Notes: a model not told the origin generated them from the letters alone. DNA of 64,000 bases from Channa striata (GCA_033026295.1 CM065181.1:6419001-6483000), one strand, 5' to 3'. Positions 39,901 to 54,900 are shown, counted from the stretch's first letter. Numbers and translations are program-made.

Positions 39901-42900
39901 TGTTCGTGAACAAAAGCTCAACAGAAAGTGAATCCTGCACCAATACAACCAGCCTAAACACAAGGCATTCTGCCAAAAAATGAAATGAAAGAAATGCTGT
40001 GGAAGGACCTCATTAAAAAAAGCCTAGCAACATCCCTGAGTTGAAAGTGTTGTGTAAGAATCCCTGGGAGCCAATTTGCCGGGGAAATAAACAGTTACTG
40101 GAAACTTTTAGTTTATTCAAAATTATATTTACAATATTTGCATAATTTTGCACAATTAATATATTCTAAAGTGTTTTTTTTTTGTCTTCTTTATCTACTT
40201 TTAAGGACTTTCTAAGGGGTTTATTAACAATATAGTGATACTCTAAGACACATCCATAATGTCACTGTGTGTCCTCCTTCCAGGTGTGGAGTTGCTGTGT
40301 GACAGAGATGTTGACATGGCCACAAGAGTTCAGGACCTCCTAGAGTTCCTCCATGAAAAGCAGCAAGAACTGGATTTAGCAGCTGAGCAGCATCGCAGGC
40401 ACTTAGAGCAGTGTGTTCAGTTGAGACACCTGCAGGCTGAAGTAAAACAGGTAGGACATGCAGTCAAATATAAACCTGAAGCAAGACACCATCTGCAGGC
40501 AGCATTGGTGGGGTGCTAGAAGTTCTTTTTAAAGAACAGTTTTATTAGTGATATTTGGTCACTGATTTCCTCTCTTTTTTTATTTCAGGTTCTGGGTTGG
40601 ATCCGTAATGGCGAGTCAATGCTGAACGCCGGTCTAATCACTGCCAGCTCCCTGCAGGAAGCTGAACAGCTGCAGAGAGAACACGAACAGTTTCAGCATG
40701 CTATTGAGGTGAGATGGGGTTTGTTCATCCCATCTCATTTTCTTCGGGTAGAAATGTATTGCTCATTTATTGTTCATTACTTGGTTATTTGAATGCCTTT
40801 GTAAACCTCTTGCCTATGCAGAAAACCCACCAGAGTGCCCTGCAGGTTCAGCAGAAGGCAGAGGCTCTGCTCCAGGCCAACCACTATGACATGGACCTGA
40901 TCAGAGACTGTGCAGAGAGTGTGGCCTCTCACTGGCAGCAGCTCATGTTGAAGATGGAGGACAGACTTAAGCTTGTCAATGCCTCTGTGGCCTTCTACAA
41001 GACATCTGAACAGGTAAGAAACTCCATTAAATTCTACTGTTTATGTTTTCCATAAATTCCACAACATTATAACTAACTATGCTTCTTCGCACAGGTGTGC
41101 AGTGTGTTGGAGAGTCTGGAACAGGAATATAAGAGAGAGGAGGACTGGTGCGGAGGAGCTGACAAACTGGGACCCAATTGTGAAACGGACCACGTCAGCC
41201 CCATGATCAGTAAACACCTGGAGCAGAAGGAAGCTTTCCTCAAGGTTAGAACTCACACAATAACTCAGAATCACACCAGAGCAAAGTTTCAAGTTACATT
41301 TGTGAAATTGGTCTTTGTTCATTTTTAATCAGGCTTGCACTCTGGCAAGAAGAAATGCAGATGTCTTCCTCAAGTACATGCACAGGAACAGCGTCAACAT
41401 GCCAGGGATGCTGAGCCATGTCAAAGCACCAGAACAACAGGTCAAAAGTAAGTATCAGAAAATGCGTTGCTTTGCCTGTAACACTTAAATAGTGTGTTGC
41501 AGGTGTGTTTCTGTGTAAAAACAAAGGTCTAATGAACACACAGTTTAAATAGTTAAAAGTAAGGTAAGCATAATGTATATGACTTATTAGCTGGTACAAT
41601 TACATTGAATATATTCAGTCCATGTTTATATATAACAGTAAACATCAGTAAAGTTTTTTGACAGGATGGTGAGGTCATACATCTCACACAAAAGGCTGGA
41701 AACAGTAAACTACAGAATGACAGAATTTGTTAAATGTCCTTAATATTCAGTATTTAAATAACAAATGTTCACAAACTGAGTATGTTCTATAGTAAATACT
41801 GCAAAAACATCACAGATTAAAATGGTAAATAAGCTCTTTTTGTAATGTTCACAATGAAAACATAGTTGTACATACTATAAGCATTAGACTTGCCAATATG
41901 TCCACAGTTGCAAAGCCCCTTAATTGATCTCTGTTTTTGTTGTGTATGCAGAGCTAATTAAATAGTTTCTGGTTTATGTGCTTGTGTTTGGGTCCTGAAT
42001 GGCTAAACTTATTTTGTGTGTTTCTATTGTGTTCAGACATCCTCAATGAGTTGCTCCAGAGAGAGAATCGTGTTCTTCACTTCTGGACAATGAGGAAACG
42101 ACGGTTGGACCAGTGTCAGCAGTACGTGGTTTTTGAACGCAGTGCCAAGCAGGTACGTGAAAGCACAAACACACAGTTTTTGTCACTAGGCAGGAAAATA
42201 CTTGACTAGGCTGAACAGAGCAGCACACTCATTCTTTGGTGTATTGTAATGTGACTGTGGGATTAGGCCCTGGAGTGGATTCATGACACTGGGGAGTTTT
42301 ACCTGTCCACACACACCTCCACTGGCTCAAGCATCCACCACACACAGGAACTGCTAAAGGAGCATGAGGACTTCCACATCACAGCCAAGGTTGGCTTTAT
42401 ACACACACACACACACACAGGCTTGTCATCTTGTGTATCCATGTGCATTCATGTAACACTTTAACTCCCCTTCAGCAAACCAAGGAGCGTGTGAAGTTGC
42501 TCATTCAGCTGGCTGATGGCTTTTGTGAGAAAGGCCACAGTCACGCTGCAGAGATCAAAAAATGGGTGACAGCTGTGGACAAACGTTATCGAGACTTTTC
42601 CCTACGCATGGACAAGTACCGCTGCAGCCTAGAAAAAGCCCTGGGCATCTCTTCAGACTCTAACAAGGCAGTAAGTGATCTTGTATTTTGGCAGGATATT
42701 TCATATGAAAAAAAATTGGTAATTAATTTTCCCACTGCCTTGGTTTAACTTTTTAAATAATAAAAAGATAAACAACTTATTAACAATAATAATAATAACT
42801 TTGTCTCTGTCAGAGTAAAGATCTCCAGTTGGACATCATTCCTGCCACAGCTCCAGGGTCAGAGGTCAAGCTAAGGGATGCTGCCCATGAACTGAATGAG

Positions 42901-45900
42901 GAAAAACGCAAGTCAGCACGCAGAAAGGAGTATGTCAACACTTCGTGTCATTTTCTGTTTTAGGATATCAGTAAACGGAACCCAGCAGAATCTTTTTTTT
43001 GTTTAGTTTCTCAGAACATTTGAATGGCTTTAGCTGTGCTAATGTTGGGTGGCAGACTCAAATATTCTGCTTAAGAACATTGAACAGCTGCAGAGAGAAC
43101 ACAAACATTGTTACCAGCTTCATCTCAGAACAGCATGTACTATTTCTACAAACTAAAGATATATTAGCAAGTCAGCATTTAATCCTCCTCCTTGGGAACT
43201 CTTTGATTGCCCTAGAGAATGAGTAATTAAGTTACTGCCTCAGTACCTAAATATGCAGCAGAGCAGCAGTGGTTTCTAACAACGTTTGTTTTTAAAAGGT
43301 CACAGGTTCAGCATTGGCCCATCTGTGTCCTTTTTAGCACTGAATCTCTACTTAGTCTCTACCCCACTGATTCTTTACTACTGCTCAGTAGTAGTAATTG
43401 ATTATTTTGACTTTTAAGAGGCTGAATAAGCTAAGTGATGATGCACATCTATGATAGATTTACTTAATTAAAACATCATCTTCCACCATCTATTCTTTGT
43501 GTCAGCACAGCAAACGGCAGATCCAGAAATTAAGTTCCGCAACTAAATGTAAATAAAGCTCACAGGAAAAGGAGACGGCACCATTTTATATCTTACACAA
43601 ATCATGACTGTGATCACAACCATTTATGCCTGATTTATCACCATGGCCTTTAACTCTCTTTATATATTGGCAAAACTGGACGAAGTAGACTGGCTGGAAA
43701 GGTACCACTAGCATATGGGGATTTATTGTTGTGTAGATGTGGAGAGTATAACAATAATAATGCTAATTTTTGTGTGTCCTTTGTGTATGTGTTCAGGTTC
43801 ATCATGGCAGAGCTGATTCAGACAGAAAAAGCCTACGTGCGAGACCTGCGGGAGTGCATGGACGTGAGTACAATTTGATAACCCACTACTGTTAAAGTGT
43901 TTCAGCTACAACTTTTAATGCAGTTTTAAAAATGTATCAGAACCCTATTGAGGATTTTGTTTTGTTTTTTCGTTTTATCTCTCCACACAGACGTACCTCT
44001 GGGAGATGACCAGTGGAGTGGAAGAGATTCCTCCAGGAATCATAAACAAGGAGAACATAATATTTGGAAACATGCAAGATCTCTATGAATTTCACCATAA
44101 GTAAGCATATCTGTCTTGGAGTTTCTATGATGTATGCCAAATATAGCTGTACTTGGAAGCGAGTAAAGCAGGGTATTGGCACCCCAGTGCAAATTAGCGA
44201 GCGAACATTGCTGTTTAGCAAAGTATGTTTAGCAGCTTCTTGTATTACATTTTCAACATTTTTACAGAGTTTGTTGTTTTTCACTTTATAAAGTTTTGCT
44301 TCTTCTTACATTATAACCCCTATTACTTGTTTTGTCAGCATCTTTCTCAAGGAGTTGGAGAAGTACGAACAACTACCTGAGGACGTTGGGCATTGTTTTG
44401 TCACATGGGTATGTATACGTTTTTCATCAGCATTGTCTGTGTGTTCAACATCGCCATTCAAAGTTAGAATACACTGTTAGAGTATAGTGCATCTTATTTT
44501 GCATGGATGAACATTTAGATTGATAAATCTTCAATGCTTCTGAAATTACTATAAACATATTTTACCCATTAAGCACTGGCAGTAGGTTTAAAGTATGGTT
44601 GATTGTCTGTAGGCTCATTAAGCCTGATTCATTTCTAAATTCCTGCCAACATTCATCATCTTTCAAGTTGAATTCATTTTAACCTGTTTTCTCTCTTCTA
44701 GGCTGATAAGTTCCAGATGTATGTGAACTATTGTAAGAACAAACCTGACTCCACCCAGCTCATCTTAGAACATGCTGGGAACTACTTTGATGTGAGTATT
44801 GCTTATGGTCACTCAAAAAACATCAGATGATCATTGTGATTTAATTAAACCACTGATATTCTCCGTGTGACTGTTAACAGGAAATTCAACAAAGGCACCG
44901 ACTGGCCAACTCCATCTCTTCCTATCTTATTAAACCAGTGCAGAGAATAACTAAGTATCAGCTTCTTCTGAAGGTAACTCACCATATCTAATCTTACTGC
45001 TTTGGTGACCATCTGCATGGTTTCCTTTTGTCATGGTTTCTGTGTGTGTGTGTGTGTAGGAGCTGCTTACTTGCTGCGAGGAAGGTAAAGGAGAGATAAA
45101 GGATGGACTGGAGGTGATGCTTAGTGTTCCCAAGAAAGCCAACGATGCCATGCACCTCTCAATGCTGGAAGGTGATTAGAACTATTTGTTATTCCTGTCA
45201 TATTTTAGTTTTTAATATTTGTAGAAAGTATGTCCTGATGAAATTACAAATTTTTGTAAATCTGAATCTTTGTGTCAATACCCCATCCTTCCTTCAGGTT
45301 TTGATGAAAACATTGAGTCCCAGGGTGAGCTCATTCTCCAGGAGTCCTTCCAGGTCTGGGATCCAAAGACTCTGATACGCAAGGGCAGAGAGCGCCACCT
45401 CTTCCTCTTTGAGATGTCTCTTGTTTTCAGTAAGGAGGTCAAGGACTCAAATGGTAGAAGCAAATACATCTACAAGAGCAAACTGTTTGTAAGTAGATGA
45501 TGGTTAAAATATACATTGTAAAGTCTGGATATTTCTCTTTGCCTAAATATCTCAACTGATTTAAAAACAAAAACAGATTTTTGATGATTTACAGACGTTT
45601 TTCAAATATTTGTTTGGCAATGATGTATTAATTAGTATTTTTAATTTTCCTCAGTTCCTTTAACCTCAGTAATTGTAGTTTACAAAATACAAGTTGATGT
45701 ACATTAATTGATACCACATGAATCATCATCATCACTGGAGACATTCCTCAGTTAGCAAGAATTTTTCAAATAATCACTGGGTGCATTGACAACATATTTT
45801 TCTCTAATCAGACATCAGAGTTGGGGGTGACGGAGCATGTTGAAGGAGACCCCTGTAAGTTTGCTTTATGGGTTGGGCGCACTCCAACTTCTGACAACAA

Positions 45901-48900
45901 GATTGTGCTTAAGGTAAAACACACTCCACTCTTCTGTTTCTTCTAAAATCTCCTGGGTTTGACTGATGTTCAGAGAAAGCGAGAACTGCCAAATTCAATG
46001 GACTAAAAAGCCCTAAAACCCCAAAAAAGTAACACTGAAAATTTATATAGTAAATATGCAGTCAAGCAGACTTCCAAATTATTCCATTGGGTCTTACTAG
46101 CAGGTCTCATGGGGAAGAAAAGCCCAACGTTTGACAAATGTGTCAGAAAATCTTTTACCAGTCTAGCCCAGTTTTCTCTCCTACTTTTCTTTTTATATTG
46201 TCTTTCCTCACACTTTTCATTGTCTTGTTTTACTGCATGAGCAACTTCAAGGTGGCAAAGAAGCTTTTTGTAGTAACACACTCCTGTCTCATGAATTTTT
46301 TTTTTTTACCTTCTGTATCTCTCTGCAAGCCTGTGTCCTTTAGTCGAATTCTGCTTTGTTTCATCCCTTAACAAACACAAGCACATCTGTATATCTGGGG
46401 CTGTGTTTTCTGTGGATGTTTGTATCTCTAATTCTCTCTGTAGGCTAACATGCTCCCACCAACGCTGCTGACATTGATTCAACTCCTAAACGCCCACGTT
46501 CTCCTATTCTGGCTCAAAGCCACTTTATCAAAGTGACAAGTAGCGTTGTTTTTGTGAAAAATAAACTTTTCAAGATTTTATCTCCATTGTTGAGATAGAA
46601 ATAAGTTCACTTTTCGCAGTTAAATTTTCAGGCCATCATTTTTAGACATCATCTGCATGTTTTCCTGTTCACTACTGTCACAGATGGATTAAACGTTATG
46701 TCAGCTGTTGGAACAGCATGAAGCCAAAATCTTAAATGTTTAATTCTAAGAAACTCTATATAACACATTGACTATCAGACTAGCCGCTGAGAAGCAGTTA
46801 TGTGTATATTTGTTTCATTCTTAGCTAAACATGTTCTTTCTTGTGCACACACACACACACACAACAACCCTCTATTACAATTTGCTACATGTTTAATTGG
46901 CCTTCATTATACTGTCAAAGCAAATTATCAATGTTGCACATTTTTATCATAGTAAACCGTTTGTCAGCATAAAAAATGTCATGTATATTTTAAGAGCAAA
47001 TCAGTGAAATTTTCTATTTTATATTTTAAATTTAAAGCTAAGTCAGGGATCCAAACATGGAGCAATGGTGAGTACAAATTATCCCACAACACAGCCCTCA
47101 ACCATTTTTCATAAGTCTGAAACACACACTTCTTATCTGTGCTGTTCTTTTGCAGCAGGTTAGGAAATCTGTAAATAGGAAAATGTAATCCATAGCAAAA
47201 AAAAAGCCATCTGTAGCGCAGTCACATAGCTCCATCACCAGGAATAACACTTACATACCAGAAGGTACTTCGGTAGTTCACAAGATGTGTAGTTGGTCAA
47301 CAATTTTGAAAAGTAATATTGATAATACTTTTATAGTAATATACATTGTGTGATTTTTAAGGATTTGGGCTGCCTGTTCAGATACAGTACAAATTTAGCT
47401 TTAATGTTGTCACTTTAAAAACTCAAAACTAGTAAGGATGCACCACACAGTAAAATAATCTAAAATACCTTTTTACTTATAAAATAATATTCCCTCTTTC
47501 TATTGTTTTTTTTTTTCATTAGATTATGCAAAACCAGCTCAAAAGTCTTACATTTTTACCATTTTGTCTGAGCAAAACTACCAAGCCGGTAACATTTTGG
47601 GAAAAAAAAATTCTGTGGCTATGACTTACTAAGATGTAGGAACAGGATAATTCATGTTCTAAAAAGATGAGGTGCTTGTCGTTTCCCTGCAGTTGGATTT
47701 CAGTGCTTTTTGTCTGAATACAACTGGATATCACAGGAGGAAGGGGGTGGGATTAATTTATTGCGTAGCACCAAGGTGAAATGACACCATCTTTGGTGAC
47801 ACCTCTTTCATAGCAGCTCAGCTGTTGGTGAAAATGGACCGCAGGCCACTCTGCACATTCTCATCACACCCCACCAGACCTCAGATCTCTCAATTCCATG
47901 TGACACTGTCTTGAACATTGCAGCTTTCACAAACAATCTCACTCTGACCAAACTAATGTACAATAAGACTATAGCTTTGTTTTCTGTGACTGTAGGAACC
48001 ATCTTCAGTTGTCACACAGTAGGATCAGTGTTTACGCCCAAATTAAGCGATGGACATTTTACTCATGTGGAATTGGTAGCTATGCAAATCTTGAAACATA
48101 AATTAGTTTGTACAGAAAATGGATAATCTGCAGCAAAATCATGCTGAGCAAAGGATAATATTCAGGTGTGCGCCTTGGATGGCAGGCGTCACCATCGATG
48201 TGTGTGAATGGGTAAATGATAACAAACAGTGTAAAGCGCTTCTGATAAGTGTTAAATAAGCAGACAATTTAAATGCAGGCTACTGACAGACGATTAGCTA
48301 TCAAACTTTATTTTCAATGCAGCAAAACCGCAAGCATCCAATTTGCTCTTCATTTATTTGCTTTAATAAGTTGCAGCCACAGAATATTTGTATTTTTCTC
48401 ACATATGTCACACTGGAGAAGGAGTGGGCTCCATGAAATGGAGAAATTTCCACAGTAATAAAATAGTTTCTCTATTGGTCTACCAGCTCAGTCAGGACTG
48501 AGGGACACAGAGTTTTGGACATTTTGGAGAAGATTGTGTTTTTGGGAAAACATTCTGGGCTTAAGCCCCCACCCCCCCTTTACTGCTCTACCTGCCTGTA
48601 TAAACTGTGAAATTAATATTAAATGAAATAGCTTCTGGATCAAATTAAAACAGATCAAATGAACACATTTAGAACGTAATTGGTGGCCTTAAGTAGTGCC
48701 ATCAAAGAAAATTGACAGCACATGTTTGAAGCTACTGTTCCATGAGTCAGGAGCTGGAGTGGCTGCAAAGCATTTGAAACAATTTGAAAAATTCCTTAAT
48801 TGGATAAGAGATGACAAAAAGTCAATTCAGACTTGTGTAAAATGCAGTGTGAAACAAAAATTCCAAATGAAGTTGATTTCCTCAAATCTCTAACTTCATG

Positions 48901-51900
48901 ATTTCCCTCTTTCATCACCCAAAACAGGCATCGAGCATTGAAAACAAACAGGACTGGATCAAGCACATCAGGGAGGTGATCCAGGAGCGCACCATTCACC
49001 TGAGAGGAGCACTTAAGGAACCTATTCATATACCAAAACCAACAGCGGCGAAGCACCACAAGGGACGGAGGTAAACATGTGACACCTACAATTTAGAATT
49101 TAATAAGGAAAGATGAATCAGTTTCAGTCAGTAATTTGCCACACTTTAGACTTTCACTTATTTTCAGCTATTATTATAGCTTTTATTGATTATATGTGTG
49201 TCTGGTAGGGACGGAGAAGACCTGGACAGTCAGGGTGAAGGCAGCAGCCAACCAGACACAATCTCACTTGCGTCCCGCACATCACAAAACACCCTGGACA
49301 GTGATAAGGTGAGAATTCATTTACATTATTGAGCAAAATGATCGTGGCTGCACATTTCCAGCCGTCAGAATAGGACTGTTTCACATCTGATATTGTGCAT
49401 CATGGTCTTTTATTCCTGCAACAAATGAAACCAGGTCTTATTGATGATCTTTTCTCCCTCAGCTCTCTGGTGGTTGTGAGCTAACTGTGGTAATACATGA
49501 CTTCATGGCAAGCAACAGCAACGAATTGTCGGTGAGGCGTGGCCAGACAGTGGAGGTGCTGGAGCGTTGTCACGACAAGCCAGACTGGTGCCTGGTCAGG
49601 ACCACAGACCGCTCCCCGGCCCAGGAGGGCCTGGTGCCCTGCTCCATGCTCTGCATTGCTCATTCCAGGTCATCTATGGAGATGGAGGGCATTTTCAACC
49701 ACAAAGGTACAGAATCAGATGTCAGTGAATGTCTGTAAGAAGAATATGTTTTCTTCACTTTAGACGTAGACAAAAAACATTCATACCAAACAATTGTTTC
49801 CTTTCACAGACACTCTGTCAGTGTGCAGCAATGACTCCATCATGCCAGGGTCGTCCGCTACGCTACAACCTGGCCATGGCATTGCCTCCCACACATCACC
49901 AGGACCTAAGCGACCAGGTATGGTCACCTATGTCTTCAAAATAAAGTACAACCGCATTAGCTCAGAACGACCAGTGGCATTTCAATATGTATACACAAAA
50001 AAAAAAAAACCACACCAGTTTAGTTTCCTATGTCAGTTTTCTGTTGGAAAGGATTTGTCAACTGTTAATCACTATATACAGTGATAACACACAATGTTTA
50101 CTTCCACTTGTGTTCAAGTGTGGTTCGGTTTATTTTCTAGGGAACACTCTGCGAAAATGGCTCACCAGCCCTGTGCGTCGGCTAAGCAGTGGCAAAGCAG
50201 ATGGCCACGTGAAGAAGCTGGCCCACAAACACAAGAAGAGCCGTGAGGTGAGGAAAAGCGGGGAAATGACAATAGGCTCCCAGAAGGACTCAGACGACAG
50301 TGCTGCTACACCTCAGGACGAGACCGTGGAAGAGGTGGGTAGATACACCTCTGTCCACATCCCTGTGCCCTTTTGTGCACTATTGTGTATTAATCTCTGC
50401 TTTGTTGTTTATATGTGTGTTTTGCAGAGGGTTCGTAACGAGGGCTTGTCGAGTGGCACATTGTCCAAGTCCAGTTCTTCAGGCATGCAGAGCTGCGGAG
50501 AAGAGGAGGGAGAGGAGGGTGCTGACTCTGTGCCTCTGCCTCCCCCTATGGCCATTCAGCAGCACAGCCTGCTGCAGCCAGACTCACAGGATGACAAGGT
50601 GAGGAGAGATAAGATGTTAGAGTGGGTACAAAAGAGGAGTCAGAGAAAAGGGAAAGAGGCTGGAAGGCAGACAAGCAGAGGAGTCAGTGAAGATCCTGGG
50701 AGATATGATTTCGGGCTGGGATAAAAACGGCATGACTTTCAATATTTTTTAGTATTGCAAAGGTGTGTCGCAGTTTTCCTTAAGAGACACAAGGACATCT
50801 GTTTTTTTTTTTCTTTTCTTTTCATTTTTAAATAAAGATTTTTTTTTAATATAAAGTGATACTAGTCTAGGTGCTATCGTGAATTTTTGTTTATCTGAAT
50901 ATAATACCACAGGTGATCAACATCTCATCAATAAAAAATATGCACTATTTTTTATAGAGAAATATTATCCCCATCTTCTAAATGGATAATATGTTGGAAT
51001 GCATGTTTCTCCATACTATAGCTGTGTCTAAAAAAGCACTGCTATTCTACATTTAGATTACATTACTTTTAAGTCTTTGGAAATTCAAACTAAATTGGAG
51101 AAAAGCAGTGAACAGTTCATGCTTCTCTCCTATCTGAAAAGTAGCAATTTAGAGTAAATCAATAGCAAGTCACGTTTGGTCAAAAAAAGAATATTAACAA
51201 TTGTATTTTGCAAGGTTTATTTTCTCTTTCCTTTTCCAAAACTAAACAGTTCTTATTCTGGTTCATTATTATAGTTGTTATAATTCTTTAGTTCTTGTAG
51301 GTTAGGTTTTGCTAATTTCAGTCTCCCAATTTTCCCAAAAGGACACAGTTTCATGAGAGTCCTTAGTGTCTGTTATGCACAGCTTTTTATCTTGGCATGT
51401 TGCGTCATATTCTGCCCTCTGTTCTAAAGCAGACAGTCCAATTATCGTCTTCAACTTAAGCAGAGAACCCTCTGACACTAATTTCTGTTTCTCTTTTGTT
51501 TCCTGGTTGTATCGTTTGCTGTTCGCCATGCTGTAGCATTACCTTGATTTATGTCCTGTCTTTGCTTTGTCTCAGTTTCCATACCTCTCCATCTGAAATG
51601 CCCTGGTCTCCCCCCACTGTCTCTCCCCTCAGTTAATTTTTCAATTCCGTCTAAACCCTCCTCCAGCTCTTCAGCTTTAAATGCTACTTTCTTAAGCCTT
51701 TTTTTTCTACAACTGTTTCTAGATTGGAAAGGAAATTATGCTTGCAGTGTTATTAGACTTAGCTTTTCTTCTTTTTACAATACACCTCTTTCTGTCCCTT
51801 AAAATCACTTGAACCCTTGTAACTCCTAAATGATTTCTGAATTTATTTTGCTCATATTTTTTCTTGTTTTGGCTTCTGCCTGTATCTTCAACACACTGTT

Positions 51901-54900
51901 GTAATGGAGAATCATCTGGTAGATGAGCAGGGTCATAAAGTGAAGATGTAGATAGAGAAAATGCACTTGGCTTCTAACTAAATGTAGGATTTTTTTCTGT
52001 TCGTGTAGATCAGAAACCTTAATTTCCCAACTTTTACCAAATTGAAGTAAATTCGGAAAAACGTTGAGCTAGTTAGAATACTACAGGATTGCATGTTTAT
52101 CGTCTGTAGTTAATCATCCACGTGTTGGGAGGATGTTGGTAAGTGAATTTTAAAACAAACAAGTAGTTAATAAATATACAATGTCAAAAGTTGAGTCCCT
52201 GTGAGCCAAGCGGAGAACTCCCCTGGACAATAATCAAAGATGAAAATTCAAAATCTCCCCTGTTACCATCATCCCTGGACTGCTCACCACCCCCTCCCTC
52301 ACCCACCTCTGCCTACTCGTTCTCATCTCCCTTTTACCCTCTGTGCGTTAACCTCATTACCCATGCAAGTAATTGGCATCTCTAAATGCTGGCGAGGCCA
52401 GAAGGGCACACAGCCTCACCCAGAAAACCTAATTGGGGAAAGTCTTGAAGCACAGCACAGCAAGGGTGAGAGTTTCCTGAACTATATATACATACATACC
52501 TGCATATGCCTCTTTCATTCTTCGCTATGTTAGCATCCTTTTATTTCAAGGCTGTTCCTTATCACCGGAGAAACCAATGGAAGAAACATTTACCATCAAT
52601 TTTTTTCCCCCATCCCTCTCCTCATTACCGTTTTCTGCCATTTTACTTGCCCCCCCATTTTATTTTATTCACCCACTTTCACCTGACGTTTTTACTTTGT
52701 CATTTTAAATTTCATAAACCTTTCACTTTCTTTTAACTTTTAACTATTAAGCCCTAGCACTGGGGTTTCACTGGTGAAAGCATTAATTTTGTCTGTCCCT
52801 TTAAGACTACAGCATTTGAACATGAAACCAACATTTTCACTAAGTCATTACTCGCACAAATACAGTAAAGCATTTACTAACAATAAAACTAAGAAAGAAA
52901 GAAGCTAGTAACAGAAGTTTTTTCATAAAATTAATCATCACAACTTAACTTCTACCATAAATAATTATTAGGCCAATATCTTTTGCCATGTACCGTAGCC
53001 AAGTTGTTGGCCTTGAAGTTTCTATAGAAAACATTAAGATGGTCTGTGTTAGACATGCAGAAATTGTTGTTTTAATTAAAACATGTCTTTAAGTGACATA
53101 CAAATGATAAAGACTGTACTATGTAGTTAGAATTTGTAGTGTTTATTTTAATCACCACTGGTTTCTTTGTAGGCAGAGCTCTTTTGAAACCAGCCAAGTT
53201 AGCAGAATACGTTCCTGGATTTCAGCGATTATCAGGTTCTTATGTTGTTCTTTCTCCTTCCTCTCATCTCTTCATTCTTGTGCAGACCTCTTCTCGTCTG
53301 TCAGTCCGTCCATCCAGTTCTGAGACTCCCAGTGCCGCTGAATTGGTGAGCGCCATCGAGGAGCTGGTCAAAAGCAAAATGGTAGGGTAGAAACCAATTT
53401 TTACATTTACATGCAATTACCCAGTGGGCTTTATTGCAGTTGAAATGTTTAGTGTTTAGCATTTCTAGAGAAATAATATACATAAAGTTATCCTTATATG
53501 TAATGATCATGAAGTTTAACAAACTGCTATTCTACATATAAAATTTGTGTCCATGCCATTTTTCTCCAAACAAAGAAACGTTAAACTCCTGAACAACATC
53601 CTGCTTTTCTCTTTTTCCGTTAACTCGTGATGCAGGCTCTGGAGGACAGACCCAGCTCTCTGTCTGTAGAACAGGGAGACAGCAGCTCTCCCTCCTTCAA
53701 CCCTTCTGATAACTCTCTCCTGTCCTCCTCCTCCCCAATGGAAGAGATGGATGAACGCAGGACCAGCGTCCTCAAGAAAAGACAGTATGTACACTAGCTA
53801 CATGATTTATTACAGATGTACTGAAGACTTTTATTATTATTGGGAGACTTTTTGTCCTTTTTCTTGAATTGTCAGTGAGAGGTGGTTTCTTTCTGTTGTG
53901 TAGTTTCATTTTGCTGGAGCTGGTGGAGACAGAGAGAGATTATGTCAGAGACCTTGGTCTAGTGGTGGAGGTGAGTTGATACTACAGCAGTTGAACTGGT
54001 TGTTTAATAGTTTAAATTAGTTGTACATAAAAATATTATATAACTTATATAAATATACCTAATTATACCTAAAATATTAAGGTATAATAAGTTGTACAAT
54101 GACATTTGGACTTCAACTGGTACAGTTTGAAATTAAATCAATGCATTTGTATTTGTTTGTCTTCGTCTCAAGGGCTACATGAGCCGGATGAAAGAGGAGG
54201 GCGTCCCTGATGATATGAAGGGAAAAGACAAAATTGTCTTTGGCAACATCCATCAGATCTACGACTGGCACAAAGAGTAGGTGACATGCACATGTGGAGA
54301 ATAGAGCGTTCAACATTCACCGACACTAGCACAGAACTTATGTCCCTCTACTCGGTTTCTGTCTTGTTCAGCTTCTTCCTCTGTGAACTGGAGAAATGTT
54401 TAGAGGACCCTGACAGATTGGGACCACTCTTTCTCAAACAGGTTCACCCACAAAAGATTTCCAACATCTGCTTTTTTGTGCGTGTACATGGATTCATTTG
54501 ATAATGTTGTGAACGTGTGTGCTCTTTGTACAGGAACGTAGGCTGAACATGTACGTAGTTTACTGTCAGAACAAGCCGAAGTCAGAACACATTGTCTCAG
54601 AGTACATTGACACCTATTTTGAGGTAAAGTATTTAAAAATCACGCAATGTGCATTATATTGCTACCAGCTTCTTCACTGACCTATTTCTATTTAGGACAT
54701 GAAGCAGCGGCTGGGACACAGACTACAGATCACAGATCTTCTCATCAAACCAGTCCAGAGAATCATGAAGTACCAGCTCCTGCTCAAGGTTTGTCTGCTT
54801 CCGTAGACAGCCAGTATTATTACATATGCAGACTATAAGAGTGCATAACTGCTGCAAATAATTTACACTTGGGTTAAAGTGTGTAGAGGTAATTTTGCTA

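Larger units (their letters stand above)
36013..40283 (+). other. Intron 15: transposon-filled
   Basis: 4.3 kb holding a deleted BEL/Pao-like retrotransposon, a SINE tail scrap, a hAT MITE and a Tc1-like transposase scrap (listed separately). All are broken or non-coding. Confidence 0.85.

Noticed and set aside
49309..49462. Possible kalirin-7-type terminal exon with PDZ ligand after exon 34
   Set aside because: The intron is only 154 bp; read-through gives seven residues then a stop, with no STYV-like end.
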